A stretch of 64,000 bases of DNA, from NCBI RefSeq assembly GCF_025398275.1, contig NZ_JAODOR010000010.1, positions 202,345-266,344 on the forward strand. The letters run 5' to 3'. The DNA comes from Microbacterium memoriense. GTDB taxonomy: Bacteria; Actinomycetota; Actinomycetes; Actinomycetales; Microbacteriaceae. Numbering within the stretch: the stretch's first letter is position 1; each line of letters opens with the position of its first letter. The notes beneath the pieces are model-generated. The model was not told the origin of the DNA. It ran no database searches and was given only the letters and a program-made list of their open reading frames with translations. The position numbers were made by a program, and so were the translations under genes. Below are positions 15,818-24,372 of this stretch, piece after piece.

Positions 15818-17137
15818 ATGGCCGCACCCACGCTCAATCGCGAGATTCTGCGGCTGGCGGTTCCCGCCCTCGGTGCGCTCGTCGCCGAACCGTTGTTCCT
15901 GATCGTCGATGCCGCCCTCGTCGGGCACCTCGGGATCGTTCCACTCGCCGGCCTCGGCATCGCGTCGGCGGTGCTCCAGACCATCGTCGGACTGATGGTC
16001 TTCCTCGCGTACTCCACGACACCCGCCGTCGCGCGCAGGTTCGGCGCCGGCGACCCTACCCGCGCCGTCAGTGCCGGCATCGACGGACTCTGGCTCGCCC
16101 TCGGCCTCGGCGCGATCCTGGCGATCGCGGGGTCGCTGACCACACCGTGGCTCGTCGCACTGTTCGGCGCTCCGGCCGACGTCGCCGAGCAAGCCGAGAT
16201 CTACCTGGGCCTATCGATGTGGGGGCTCCCGGCCATGCTCGTGGTGTTCGCCGCCACCGGACTCCTCCGCGGAATGCAAGACACCGTGACGCCGCTGTGG
16301 ATCGCCGGCATCGGCTTCACCCTGAACGCGCTGTTGAACTGGGTCTTCATCTACGGTCTCGGGTGGGGGATCGCGGGTTCCGCCGCCGGCACCGTCGTCG
16401 CACAATGGTCGATGGTCGGAGCGTACGCGTTCGTTGTCGGACGTCTCGCGCGGCGGCACGCGGCATCCCTTCGCCCGAAACGGGAGGGTGTCAGCGGATC
16501 GGCGCGTTCGGGCGGCTGGCTGTTCCTGCGGACCGTGTCCCTCCGCGTGGCGCTGCTGGCGACCGTCGGCGTCGCCACGGCGCTCGGCACCGAGGAGCTC
16601 GCCGGCTGGCAGATCGCGTTCACGATCTTCGCGACCGCCGCGTTCGCGCTCGATGCGCTCGCGATCGCGGCGCAGGCCCTGATCGGCAAGGGCCTCGGCG
16701 CAGGGGATGAGCCCTTCGTCCGACGCGTGCTGGGACGCACGCTCGCGTGGGGTGCCTGGTTCGGGGTCGCCGTCGGCGGCCTGATCGCGGCGCTCTCCGG
16801 CGTCATCGGGATCGTCTTCACGGGCGATCCAGCGATTGCCGCGGTCGTCCAGCCGGCGCTGCTCGTGCTCGCGGTCGCGCAGCCGGTGTGCGGCATCGTG
16901 TTCGTCCTCGACGGCGTGCTCATCGGGGCGGGCGACACGCGCTACCTGGCGATCGCCGGGGGCCTGAACCTCCTGCCCTATGTCCCGGCGCTCCTCGCGC
17001 TGTGGCTCGTGCATCCCACGGGAGCGGCCGGGCTCACGTGGCTCGCGGTCTGCTTCTTCGGCGTCTACATGCTCGCCCGACTGGGCACGCTCGCCTGGCG
17101 TGTGCGCGGTGCGCACTGGCTCACCGCCGGCGCGTGA
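15818..17137 (+). CDS. MATE-family efflux protein (DinF-like)
   Basis: A 439-residue cation-coupled multidrug/toxin exporter of the MATE family, DinF branch. Twelve membrane segments are expected; typical MATE stretches are LVDAALVGHLG-like FLIVDAALVGHLG near the start, ATGLLRGMQDTVTPL in the middle and FVLDGVLIGAGDTRYLA near the end. ATG 15818 is seven bases after TAGGCT (15805-15810), with no ribosome binding site, so a leaderless mRNA is likely. It converges with the SpoU methyltransferase gene. Confidence 0.92.
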   Translation: MAAPTLNREILRLAVPALGALVAEPLFLIVDAALVGHLGIVPLAGLGIASAVLQTIVGLMVFLAYSTTPAVARRFGAGDPTRAVSAGIDGLWLALGLGAILAIAGSLTTPWLVALFGAPADVAEQAEIYLGLSMWGLPAMLVVFAATGLLRGMQDTVTPLWIAGIGFTLNALLNWVFIYGLGWGIAGSAAGTVVAQWSMVGAYAFVVGRLARRHAASLRPKREGVSGSARSGGWLFLRTVSLRVALLATVGVATALGTEELAGWQIAFTIFATAAFALDALAIAAQALIGKGLGAGDEPFVRRVLGRTLAWGAWFGVAVGGLIAALSGVIGIVFTGDPAIAAVVQPALLVLAVAQPVCGIVFVLDGVLIGAGDTRYLAIAGGLNLLPYVPALLALWLVHPTGAAGLTWLAVCFFGVYMLARLGTLAWRVRGAHWLTAGA

Positions 17138-17191
17138 CCCCGCGCCGCGTCCCCGCGCGACGGTGGGACCGAGCATGCCCGGGTTCGCGGC

Positions 17192-17860
17192 TCAGGCGTA
17201 GCGGCGGCACCAGTCGTACATGACGACGGCGGCGGCCGCGCTGGCATTGATCGAGCGCGTCGAACCGTACTGGGTGATCTCGATCACGCCGTCCGCCGCC
17301 GCGATCGCCTCGGCCGAGAGTCCCGGGCCCTCCTGCCCGAACAGCAACACGCAGCGTTCTGGGAGATCGGCGCGATCGACCGGCACCGAGCCGTCGACAT
17401 TGTCGATCGCCAGGATCGGGATGCCTTCGGCCACGGCCCACTGTTGGAATGCGGCGACATCCTCGTGGTGACGGACGTGCTGGTAACGGTCGGTGACCAT
17501 CGCTCCGCGGCGGTTCCACCGGCGCTTGCCGATGATGTGCACCTCCGCTGCGGCGAAGGCGTTGGCGCTGCGGACGATCGAGCCGATGTTCATGTCGTGT
17601 TGCCAGTTCTCGATCGCAACATGGAACGGATGCCGCCGCTCGTCGAGATCGGCCACGATCGCCGCCATGGTCCAGTACCGGTACTTGTCGACGACATTGC
17701 GGCGGTCGCCCTGCGCGAGCAGGTCAGGATCGAAGCGCGGATCTTCGGGCCAGGCCTCCGGGCCACCCGGCCACGGCCCCACCCCGACCGCGAGCTCGGG
17801 CTCCCGCTCCCGCGCGGGCTCCCGCTCGGGGCTCTCATCCGGGGTGACGGGCTGACGCAT
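17192..17860 (-). CDS. SpoU/TrmH-family RNA 2'-O-methyltransferase
   Basis: A SAM-dependent RNA ribose methyltransferase of the SPOUT class. Motif 1 (NIGSIVRSANAF, about residues 90-101), motif 2 (VLLFGQEGPGLS) and motif 3 (GSTRSINASAA) are all present. Residues 1-40 are an acidic and proline-rich extension. Which tRNA or rRNA base is modified cannot be decided. ATG 17860 lies six bases after TAGCCT (17867-17872, opposite strand). Confidence 0.9.
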   Translation of the reverse strand: MRQPVTPDESPEREPAREREPELAVGVGPWPGGPEAWPEDPRFDPDLLAQGDRRNVVDKYRYWTMAAIVADLDERRHPFHVAIENWQHDMNIGSIVRSANAFAAAEVHIIGKRRWNRRGAMVTDRYQHVRHHEDVAAFQQWAVAEGIPILAIDNVDGSVPVDRADLPERCVLLFGQEGPGLSAEAIAAADGVIEITQYGSTRSINASAAAAVVMYDWCRRYA

Positions 17861-17874
17861 TGGTCCAGGCTAGT

Positions 17875-17920
17875 GCGGCCGCCGTTGCGTATTCAGTCTG
17901 CGCAACGCACGGCGGCCCGC
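17875..17920. repeat. Imperfect inverted repeat between trmH-like gene and mntH
   Basis: GCGGCCGCCGTTGCG (17875-17889) pairs with 17901-17920, whose complement is the same word with TGCG and one G inserted. The hairpin overlies the upstream edge of the methyltransferase promoter in a divergent region, so termination is not its role. Confidence 0.5.
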
Positions 17921-17993
17921 GGAGGCCCACGAATCCGCGCGTGGGTGAGCAGATCCCCCCCACGGAGACTGAAGACGGAACGCGACGATGCGA

Positions 17994-18009
17994 TTTCGGT
18001 CGACCGAAA
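17994..18009. promoter_or_regulatory. Upstream MntR-type box
   Basis: A perfect 16-bp palindrome TTTCGGTCGACCGAAA, located near the -35 region of mntH. The same TTTCGG...CCGAAA half-sites recur 32 bp downstream. Assignment to the DtxR/MntR regulator encoded after mntH is inference from position and symmetry. Confidence 0.75.
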
Positions 18010-18025
18010 AATCATGGGGTACAGT

Positions 18026-18041
18026 TTTCGGTATGCCGAAA
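18026..18041. promoter_or_regulatory. MntR-type box overlapping the mntH start codon
   Basis: TTTCGGTATGCCGAAA, 14 of 16 positions symmetric, with the mntH ATG (18033-18035) at its centre. A TACAGT -10 box (18020-18025) touches its left edge, so a bound repressor would cover the transcription start of a leaderless mRNA. Confidence 0.8.
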
Positions 18042-19316
18042 TATTCGTCTATCGCAGAGAAGACCGCGCCGAGCGTCGCGCGCCGCCGCGGAACCGGACG
18101 CGCGGCGTGGCTGCTGGGGCCCGCGCTCGTGGCGGGCGTCGCCTATCTCGATCCCGGCAACGTCGCCAGCAACATGACCGCCGGCGCCCGCTTCGGCTAT
18201 CTCCTGGTGTGGGTCGTGGTGCTGGGCAACGCGATGGCCTGGCTCATCCAGTACCTGTCCGCGAAGCTCGGCATCGTCACCGGTCGGAGCCTGGCCGACG
18301 TGCTCGGCGAGCGCATCCGCAGCCGCTGGGGCCGACGAGCCTACTGGGTCCAGGCCGAGCTCGTGGCGATGGCGACCGACGTCGCGGAGATCATCGGCGG
18401 CGCCGTCGCGCTCTGGCTGCTCTTCGGCATCCCCCTGATCTGGGGTGGCCTGATCACCGGCGCCGTCTCGATCATGCTCCTCGCGATCCAGTCGCGCCGC
18501 GGCGCGCGTCCGTTCGAGTTCGTCGTGATGGGCCTGCTGATCATCATCGCGGTGGGTTTCACGTACGGCGTCTTCGTCGCGCCTCCGGATGCCGGGGCCA
18601 TCGCCGGCGGACTCCTGCCCCGCTTCGATGGCGCCGAGTCCGTGTTGCTGGCGGCATCCATCCTCGGGGCCACGATCATGCCGCACGCGATCTATGCGCA
18701 CTCCGCGCTCGCCCGAGACCGCTTCACCGCCCCGACTGCGCGCGCCGGCGATCGCGGACACAGCGTCGCTCGCCTGCTGCGCGCCACCCGGTGGGATGTC
18801 ACGATCGCGCTCGTCATCGCCGGCACCGTGAACCTCTGCATCCTGCTGCTGGCCGCGGCGAACCTCGTCGGCGTGCCCGGTACCGACAGCCTCGAAGGTG
18901 CGTACGCCGCGCTGCAGACCGGCCTCGGCGGGGTCGTCGCAACCCTGTTCGCGGTCGGCCTGCTCGCCAGCGGGCTCGCCTCGAGCGCCGTCGGCGCCTA
19001 CGCCGGCGCGGAGATCATGAACGGCCTGCTGCGGGTGCGTATCCCGCTGCTCGCCCGGCGCCTCGTGACGCTCGTTCCCGCGCTGGCGCTTCTCGCGCTC
19101 GGCGCCGACCCGACGCAGGCCCTCGTCCTGAGTCAGGTCGTGCTGAGCTTCGGCATCCCGTTCGCGCTCATTCCGCTGGTCGCCCTCACGGCGAAGCCGG
19201 ACGTGCTCGGCGCGTACCGCAACCGCTGGTGGACGACGGCAGCCGGGATCGCCGCAGCCATTTTTCTCGTGTCGCTCAATGCCCTGCTCCTGTGGCTGGT
19301 GTTCACGGGCGGATAG
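18033..19316 (+). CDS. mntH: Nramp-family Mn(II)/H+ symporter
   Basis: Imports Mn(II), and possibly Fe(II), with protons across the cytoplasmic membrane. The 427-residue protein has the metal-binding TM1 motif DPGNVASN and the TM6 motif MPHAIYAHS (with the A/M pair used for transition metals), plus about 11 membrane helices. The ATG at 18033 is preferred because it lies seven bases after the TACAGT -10 box. The stop codon TAG (19314-19316) is also the first half of the TAGCCT promoter box of mntR, five bases before that gene. Confidence 0.95.
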   Translation: MPKYSSIAEKTAPSVARRRGTGRAAWLLGPALVAGVAYLDPGNVASNMTAGARFGYLLVWVVVLGNAMAWLIQYLSAKLGIVTGRSLADVLGERIRSRWGRRAYWVQAELVAMATDVAEIIGGAVALWLLFGIPLIWGGLITGAVSIMLLAIQSRRGARPFEFVVMGLLIIIAVGFTYGVFVAPPDAGAIAGGLLPRFDGAESVLLAASILGATIMPHAIYAHSALARDRFTAPTARAGDRGHSVARLLRATRWDVTIALVIAGTVNLCILLLAAANLVGVPGTDSLEGAYAALQTGLGGVVATLFAVGLLASGLASSAVGAYAGAEIMNGLLRVRIPLLARRLVTLVPALALLALGADPTQALVLSQVVLSFGIPFALIPLVALTAKPDVLGAYRNRWWTTAAGIAAAIFLVSLNALLLWLVFTGG

Positions 19317-19324
19317 CCTGAAGC

Positions 19325-19963
19325 GTGCACTCCGCCGCAACCGACGACTACCTGAAGACGATCTACCACCACACCGAGTGGCAGACCGCCCCGATCACGC
19401 CGTCGCAGTTGGCCGCCGAGCTCGGCCTCGCCCCGTCGACCGTGACCGAGATGGTGCAGAAGCTCGCGGCGCAGGATCTCGTCTCGCACCGGCCGTACGG
19501 GCCGATCTCGCTGACGGATGCCGGGCGCCTGCGCGCCGCGGCGATCATCCGCCGGCATCGCCTGATCGAGACGTGGCTGGTCCGCGAGTTCGGCTATGCG
19601 TGGGATGAGGTCCACGATGAAGCCGAGGTGCTCGAGCACACGATCAGCGATCGGCTGCTGGACGGCATCGACGGCCGGCTCGGTCACCCGCGGTTCGATC
19701 CGCACGGCGATGCCATCCCGGACGCGGCCGGCGAGGTCGTCCGCGTCCCGTTCGTGCTCCTCGGCGGGGCGCTCGTCGGCCACACCGGCCGGGTGCTGCG
19801 GGTGAGCGACCGCGACCCCGCGCTCCTGCGAGCGCTGCAGGCGACGGGCCTCGACGTCGGCCACGCCGTGATGGTCACCGGTCGCGCCGCGGTGCGCATC
19901 GACGGCGGGGAGTCCGTCGAGTTGCCCGCCGGCGCCGCCGAGGCGGTCTGGCTCACCGCCTGA
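19325..19963 (+). CDS. mntR: DtxR/MntR-family manganese-responsive repressor
   Basis: A 212-residue metal-dependent repressor. The winged helix (SQLAAELGLAPSTVTEMVQKL, residues about 27-47) is followed by the dimerisation and metal-binding domain (VHDEAEVLEHTISDRLL carries the usual Glu/His ligands) and an SH3-like C-terminal domain (about 140-210), as in DtxR/IdeR rather than the short Bacillus MntR. GTG 19325 follows the TAGCCT box 19314-19319 by five bases. Adjacent to mntH and to the two palindromes above, it is their likely ligand. Confidence 0.9.
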   Translation: MHSAATDDYLKTIYHHTEWQTAPITPSQLAAELGLAPSTVTEMVQKLAAQDLVSHRPYGPISLTDAGRLRAAAIIRRHRLIETWLVREFGYAWDEVHDEAEVLEHTISDRLLDGIDGRLGHPRFDPHGDAIPDAAGEVVRVPFVLLGGALVGHTGRVLRVSDRDPALLRALQATGLDVGHAVMVTGRAAVRIDGGESVELPAGAAEAVWLTA

Positions 19964-19971
19964 GCCGGAGC

Positions 19972-20925
19972 TCAGCGGCGACGAGCCTTCGCGGCCTTTT
20001 CGTAGGGCCACGGCATGCGGGTCGCATGCGCGCAGTAGTTCCAGAGGCGGGCGGCGATCTCGGTGTCACGGGTGATCGCCGAGGGCGTCGCTTCGCGCGG
20101 CAATCCGGTGGCCACACGCGACGGCCCCCAGAACGATCCGCCGCGCGCGTCCGGGTCGACCAGGGCACGCACAAGCGGCCACGCGCCGTGCTCCTTGGAC
20201 TGCGTGATCGGCGCCTGCAGGTTGTCGAGGAACCGTGTGCCGCGGGACGGCTCGTTGATCCCGAGGATGCCGCGCGTGCGCCCACTCGTCGAGTAACCGG
20301 GGTGCGCGATCAGGCTGTCCACCGGGACACCCTCGTCGCGGAGCCGCCGATCGGCCTCGAGTCCGAGCGCTGTCGTGCCGACCTTCGATTGCACGTACGC
20401 GCGCCACGGCGTGTAGCCGTTCTCCAGCTCGGGATCGACCGGGTCGTACTTCCACATCGACGTCGACATCGAACCGAGCCAGACCATCCGCCCGCGCGCC
20501 ATCGCGAGCGACGTCAGCAGCTCACCCGCGAGCGCGAAGTGGCCGAGCACATTCGTGGCGAAGACGATCTCGTGTCCGTCCGCCGTGGTGTCCCGCTCCG
20601 CGGGCGGATGCACCATTCCCGCGTTCAACAACAGTCCGTCCAGTCCCGTGCGTCCGCGCGCGGTCGCCGCGGCGGAGCGGACCGAGCCGAGGTTGCTCGT
20701 GTCGAGGATCAGGGTCTCCACCGACGCCGACGGATGCTGTCGCAACACGGTCGCCCGCGCGGTCGACAGCCGGTTCGGATTGCGGCCCGTCATCACGACG
20801 TGCGCACCCGCGCCGGCCAGTTGCAGCGACGAGAAGAACCCGAGCCCTGCCGTGGATCCGGTGACCAGATAGCGCCGACCGGTCAGGTCGGGCAGCTGCC
20901 GGGGGTCCCATTTCTCACGCGTCAC
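19972..20925 (-). CDS. Short-chain dehydrogenase/reductase
   Basis: A 317-residue NAD(P)-dependent SDR of the protochlorophyllide-reductase/retinol-dehydrogenase-like group. The nucleotide loop is TGSTAGLGFF, NAG appears in LLLNAGMV, and the catalytic Ser, Tyr and Lys are in LGSMSTSM and YVQSK. The C-terminus is about 50 residues longer than classical SDRs. The substrate is unknown. GTG 20925 is six bases after a TAGTCT box (20932-20937, opposite strand). It ends eight bases from the mntR stop. Confidence 0.88.
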   Translation of the reverse strand: MTREKWDPRQLPDLTGRRYLVTGSTAGLGFFSSLQLAGAGAHVVMTGRNPNRLSTARATVLRQHPSASVETLILDTSNLGSVRSAAATARGRTGLDGLLLNAGMVHPPAERDTTADGHEIVFATNVLGHFALAGELLTSLAMARGRMVWLGSMSTSMWKYDPVDPELENGYTPWRAYVQSKVGTTALGLEADRRLRDEGVPVDSLIAHPGYSTSGRTRGILGINEPSRGTRFLDNLQAPITQSKEHGAWPLVRALVDPDARGGSFWGPSRVATGLPREATPSAITRDTEIAARLWNYCAHATRMPWPYEKAAKARRR

Positions 20926-20966
20926 GGCTCGAGACTACGTCGCCAGCCGCCGCTAGGCTGGGCCCC

Positions 20967-21776
20967 ATGCGGACACGCGGCGATATCGAATGCTGGTTGA
21001 CCGACATGGACGGGGTTCTCGTCCACGAGAACAAGCCCATCCCGGGTGCTGCGGAGCTGCTCGCGCAGTGGCGGAGCGAGGGGATCCCGTTCCTCGTGCT
21101 GACCAACAACCCCTTCTACACGCCGCGCGATCTCAGCGCCCGACTGAGGATCTCGGGACTCGAGGTGCCGGAGGATCGCATCTGGACGTCCGCGCTCGCG
21201 ACCGCCGAATTCCTGAAGTCTCAGCATCCAGGCGGCACGGCGTTCGTCATCGGTGAGGCGGGCCTGACGACCGCGCTCCACGAGGCCGGCTACGTCATGA
21301 CCGAGACGCACCCCGACTACGTCGTCGTCGGGGAGACCCGCAATTACTCGTTCGACCGCATCACGCAGGCGATCCGCTATATCAACGCCGGCGCGCGGTT
21401 CATCGTCACGAATCCGGATGCCACCGGACCCACCCCATTCGGCGTCGTCCCTGCCACCGGGTCGTTCGCGGCACTCATCACCCACGCGACCGGCAAAGCA
21501 CCGTATGTCGTCGGCAAGCCGAATCCGATGATGTTCCGCTCGGCGATGAACCAGATCGGCGCGCATTCGGAGAACACGGGAATGATCGGCGACCGCATGG
21601 ACACCGATGTCGTCGCGGGCATCGAGGCGGGCCTGCACACGATCTTGGTGCGCACCGGAATCGCGGACGACGCCGAGATCGAGCGGTATCCGTTCCGCCC
21701 CGACGAGATCCTCGATTCGGTGGCCGACCTCCTGCGTCCGGTGCCACTGGAATCAGAGATGCCGGAGGGTTTGTGA
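20967..21776 (+). CDS. HAD-superfamily subclass IIA phosphatase (NagD-like)
   Basis: A 269-residue hydrolase with HAD motif I TDMDGVLVHENKPI (nucleophile Asp13), motif II FLVLTNNP, and motifs III/IV in VVGKPNPMMF and MIGDRMDTDVVAGI. NagD-type enzymes dephosphorylate small sugar phosphates and nucleotides; the substrate here is unknown. ATG 20967 is seven bases after TAGGCT (20954-20959). The divergent SDR starts only 41 bp away, so each gene's -35 region lies inside the other gene's 5' end. It heads a three-gene overlapping operon. Confidence 0.9.
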   Translation: MRTRGDIECWLTDMDGVLVHENKPIPGAAELLAQWRSEGIPFLVLTNNPFYTPRDLSARLRISGLEVPEDRIWTSALATAEFLKSQHPGGTAFVIGEAGLTTALHEAGYVMTETHPDYVVVGETRNYSFDRITQAIRYINAGARFIVTNPDATGPTPFGVVPATGSFAALITHATGKAPYVVGKPNPMMFRSAMNQIGAHSENTGMIGDRMDTDVVAGIEAGLHTILVRTGIADDAEIERYPFRPDEILDSVADLLRPVPLESEMPEGL

Positions 21777-21883
21777 CTCCCTTCGAGCAGACGCTGCTGT
21801 TCGCCGCGACGATCCTCGTCCTGGTGGGTACGCTCGTGGCCTTCGCGGTTCAGTACTTCCGCGGACGCGGAGGAGACGACTGA
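21773..21883 (+). CDS. 36-residue single-pass membrane protein
   Basis: GTG 21773 overlaps the HAD stop (GTGA) and the stop TGA overlaps the next ATG (TGATG). The product has one membrane segment (LLFAATILVLVGTLVAFAV) and a short Arg/Gly/Asp tail. Double start-stop overlap argues that it is translated. Its function is unknown; accessory subunit or phosphatase anchor are guesses. Confidence 0.7.
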   Translation: MTPFEQTLLFAATILVLVGTLVAFAVQYFRGRGGDD

Positions 21884-22062
21884 TGGCGCTGTTCCTTGCG
21901 GTCTCGGCGCTCGTGGTTCTGCTCATCACGCTCGTGCTGTTCCTTCGCGCGCGCCGCGAGGCCCCTCAGGGCACGCCGCTGCCCAACGGCCGCGCGCTCG
22001 TCCTGATGACACTGCTCGGCCTCATGCTGGCGCTGGCATCGCAGCTACCCGCGTTCCGCTGA
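21883..22062 (+). CDS. 59-residue two-helix membrane protein
   Basis: Begins MALFLAVSALVVLLITLVLF, has a basic loop (RARREAPQGTPLPNGR) and a second membrane helix (ALVLMTLLGLMLALASQL). ATG 21883 is embedded in the previous gene's stop. It is the last gene of the HAD operon. No family is recognised. Confidence 0.72.
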   Translation: MALFLAVSALVVLLITLVLFLRARREAPQGTPLPNGRALVLMTLLGLMLALASQLPAFR

Positions 22063-22090
22063 GCTGCGCCCGCGGGCGCGGGCCGGCGCG

Positions 22091-22180
22091 AGGTTTCGAT
22101 ACGTGGCGCTTCGCGCCGCTACGGGGCCTGATACGCAGCCGCCTCAACGCCGCTCCGCGGCATTGACCCGGCTCGTATCA
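22091..22180. repeat. REP-like double hairpin downstream of pyrE
   Basis: The first hairpin has arms GGCGC and GCGCC (22105-22117) after the words GTTTCGATACG, a string common in intergenic repeats of this bacterial family. The second has TGATACGCAGCCG (22129-22141) paired, with one bulge, to CGGCTCGTATCA (22169-22180), which includes the pyrE stop codon. Placed tail-to-tail between the HAD operon and pyrE, it probably terminates both. Confidence 0.65.
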
Positions 22181-22753
22181 CTGCGGGGCGAGGCCCAGGT
22201 CGGCGAGGTCGATGATCGAGCGCCAGGTGTATCCGGCTTCTTCGACGGCGGCCTGCGCGCCGGTCTTGCGGTCGACGACCGTGACGACCGCGACGACATC
22301 CGCGCCCGCCGCGCGCGCGACCTCGGCGGCCTTCAGCGGTGACTGACCGGTCGTGGAGGTGTCCTCCACGACCACCACGCGCTTTCCCGCGACCTCGGCA
22401 CCCTCGATCTGGCGGCCGCGGCCGTGATCCTTCGGCTCCTTGCGCACGACGAACGCATCCACCGGCGTTCCGGCCTGCACCGACGCGTGCAGCACGGCGT
22501 TGGCGATCGGGTCGGCGCCGAGAGTGAGCCCGCCCACGGCATCCACGCTCAGGTCACGGATGATGTCCAGCACGAGGCGCCCGATCGCCGGTGCGGCGCG
22601 GTGGTCGAGCGTGAGCTTGCGCATGTCGACGTAATACGTCGCCTTTTTGCCGCTCGAGAGCGTGAAGTCGCCGTGGAAGACGGCTTCCTCCTGGATCAGC
22701 CCGATCAGCGTCTGACGGTCGTTCTCGAGAGCGGCAGTGGAGGCGATGGTCAT
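22178..22753 (-). CDS. pyrE: Orotate phosphoribosyltransferase
   Basis: Joins orotate to PRPP to make OMP in pyrimidine synthesis. The 191-residue protein has the substrate loop FTLSSGKKATYYVDMRK, the flexible catalytic loop RKEPKDHGRGRQIEG, and the PRPP motif VVVVEDTSTTG. ATG 22753 is six bases after a TAGAAT -10 box (22760-22765, opposite strand), so the message is probably leaderless, which leaves no room for an attenuator. It stands apart from other pyr genes. Confidence 0.95.
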   Translation of the reverse strand: MTIASTAALENDRQTLIGLIQEEAVFHGDFTLSSGKKATYYVDMRKLTLDHRAAPAIGRLVLDIIRDLSVDAVGGLTLGADPIANAVLHASVQAGTPVDAFVVRKEPKDHGRGRQIEGAEVAGKRVVVVEDTSTTGQSPLKAAEVARAAGADVVAVVTVVDRKTGAQAAVEEAGYTWRSIIDLADLGLAPQ

Positions 22754-22839
22754 GCGTCGATTCTAGAGCGCGGCATCCGCTAGCCTTGTGGCCTGACCAC
22801 ATAGTCGACGCTAGTGTCGGACTCGACCAAGGGAGCATC

Positions 22840-24372
22840 ATGGCCCGCATCGGCATCGTCGCTGAGCAGCCCGGCGAGAGCCGCGTCGCTGTCTCTCCGC
22901 TGACGGCCCTGAAGATCCGGGGACTCGGCTACGACGTCCTCATCGAGGCGGATGCCGGCGCGCGCTCCTCCTTCCCCGATGCGGCGTACCTGGAATCCGG
23001 CGCGACGGTCGCTTCGCGGGGTGAGGCGTGGGCTGCCGACATCGTTCTGAAGGTGAACGCGCCGACGGACGAGGAGATCGCACTCCTGCATCCCGGCGCG
23101 ACCGTGATCGCTCTCCTGAGTCCGGCGCTGCGCCCCGAGCTGCTCGAGCGCCTCGCCGGCCAAGGCATCACGGCGCTCGCGCTCGATGCCGTCCCGCGCA
23201 TCTCGCGCGCGCAGTCGATGGATGTCCTGAGTTCGATGGCGAACATCGCCGGCTACCGCGCTGTCGTCGAGGCCGCGCACGAGTTCGGCCGCTTCTTCAC
23301 CGGTCAGGTCACGGCCGCCGGCAAAGTGCCGCCGGCGAAAGTTCTCGTCGCCGGAGCCGGAGTGGCCGGTCTCGCGGCGATCGGCGCGGCCTCGAGTCTC
23401 GGCGCGATCGTCCGCGCCACCGACCCGCGGCCCGAGGTCGCCGACCAGGTGGCCTCGATCGGTGGCATTTATCTGCCGGTCGATGTGGCGGTCGAGGCAT
23501 CCGCCGACGGGTACGCGAAAGCCACGAGCGAGGCCTACGACCGCCGCGCCGCCGAGATCTACAGCGGGCAGGCGATCGAGGTCGACATCGTGATCACGAC
23601 GGCCCTCATTCCGGGGCGCGCGGCGCCGCGCCTGCTGACCGCCGCCGATGTCGCCTCGATGAAACCGGGCAGCGTCATCGTGGACATGGCAGCCGGCCAG
23701 GGCGGGAACGTCGACGGCTCCGTCGCCGGCGAACGCGTCGTGACGGCGAACGGCGTCGTGATCCTCGGGTACACCGATCTCGCCGGACGCCTCCCCCAGC
23801 AGGCTTCGCAGCTCTACGGGACAAACCTGCTGAACCTCCTCACCCTCCTCACTCCGGAGAAGGACGGCGTGCTCACTCTGGACGAGGACGACATCGTCCA
23901 ACGCGCGGTGACGGTGACCCGCGGCGGCGCAGTCACGTGGCCGCCCCCGCCCGTGCAGGTATCGGCGCCCGCCGCCCCGGCCGCGGCCCTCGAACCGGCT
24001 CCCGTCAAGAGGAAGATGTCCTCGCGTGCGAAGACCGGTCTCATCTCACTCGGCATCGCCGTGCTCTTCCTCATCTGCGCGTTCGCGCCGGCACCGCTCC
24101 CCCAGCACTTCCTCGTGTTGACGCTGTCGGTCGTGATCGGGTTCTACGTCATCGGCAAGGTGGCCCACGCACTGCACACGCCGCTCATGAGCGTCACGAA
24201 CGCCATCAGCGGCATCATCATCGTCGGCGCCATGGTCCAGATCACGGCCGACAATCTGCTCGTGCAGATCCTCGCGGCCATCGCGGTGCTGCTGGCATCC
24301 ATCAACGTCTTCGGCGGCTTCGCCGTCACGAGCCGAATGCTCGCGATGTTCTCGAAGGGGGCCGACAAGTGA
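22840..24372 (+). CDS. pntA: NAD(P) transhydrogenase subunit alpha
   Basis: Part of the proton-translocating transhydrogenase that makes NADPH from NADH. The 510-residue protein joins the NAD(H)-binding domain I (about 1-380; [33 protein letters not shown]) to membrane domain II helices at about 400-500, as in the fused E. coli type alpha chain. ATG 22840 follows GGGAG. The TGA stop overlaps the GTG of pntB by four bases. Confidence 0.95.
   Translation: MARIGIVAEQPGESRVAVSPLTALKIRGLGYDVLIEADAGARSSFPDAAYLESGATVASRGEAWAADIVLKVNAPTDEEIALLHPGATVIALLSPALRPELLERLAGQGITALALDAVPRISRAQSMDVLSSMANIAGYRAVVEAAHEFGRFFTGQVTAAGKVPPAKVLVAGAGVAGLAAIGAASSLGAIVRATDPRPEVADQVASIGGIYLPVDVAVEASADGYAKATSEAYDRRAAEIYSGQAIEVDIVITTALIPGRAAPRLLTAADVASMKPGSVIVDMAAGQGGNVDGSVAGERVVTANGVVILGYTDLAGRLPQQASQLYGTNLLNLLTLLTPEKDGVLTLDEDDIVQRAVTVTRGGAVTWPPPPVQVSAPAAPAAALEPAPVKRKMSSRAKTGLISLGIAVLFLICAFAPAPLPQHFLVLTLSVVIGFYVIGKVAHALHTPLMSVTNAISGIIIVGAMVQITADNLLVQILAAIAVLLASINVFGGFAVTSRMLAMFSKGADK

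Noticed and set aside
17861..18032. A manganese riboswitch ahead of mntH
   Set aside because: The -10 box is seven bases from the ATG, leaving no leader for a riboswitch; two protein-type palindromes explain control.
23028..24368. Open frame running through pntA in another phase before joining pntB
   Set aside because: Only the pntB part (from 24369) encodes a real protein; the upstream part is an out-of-phase reading of pntA.
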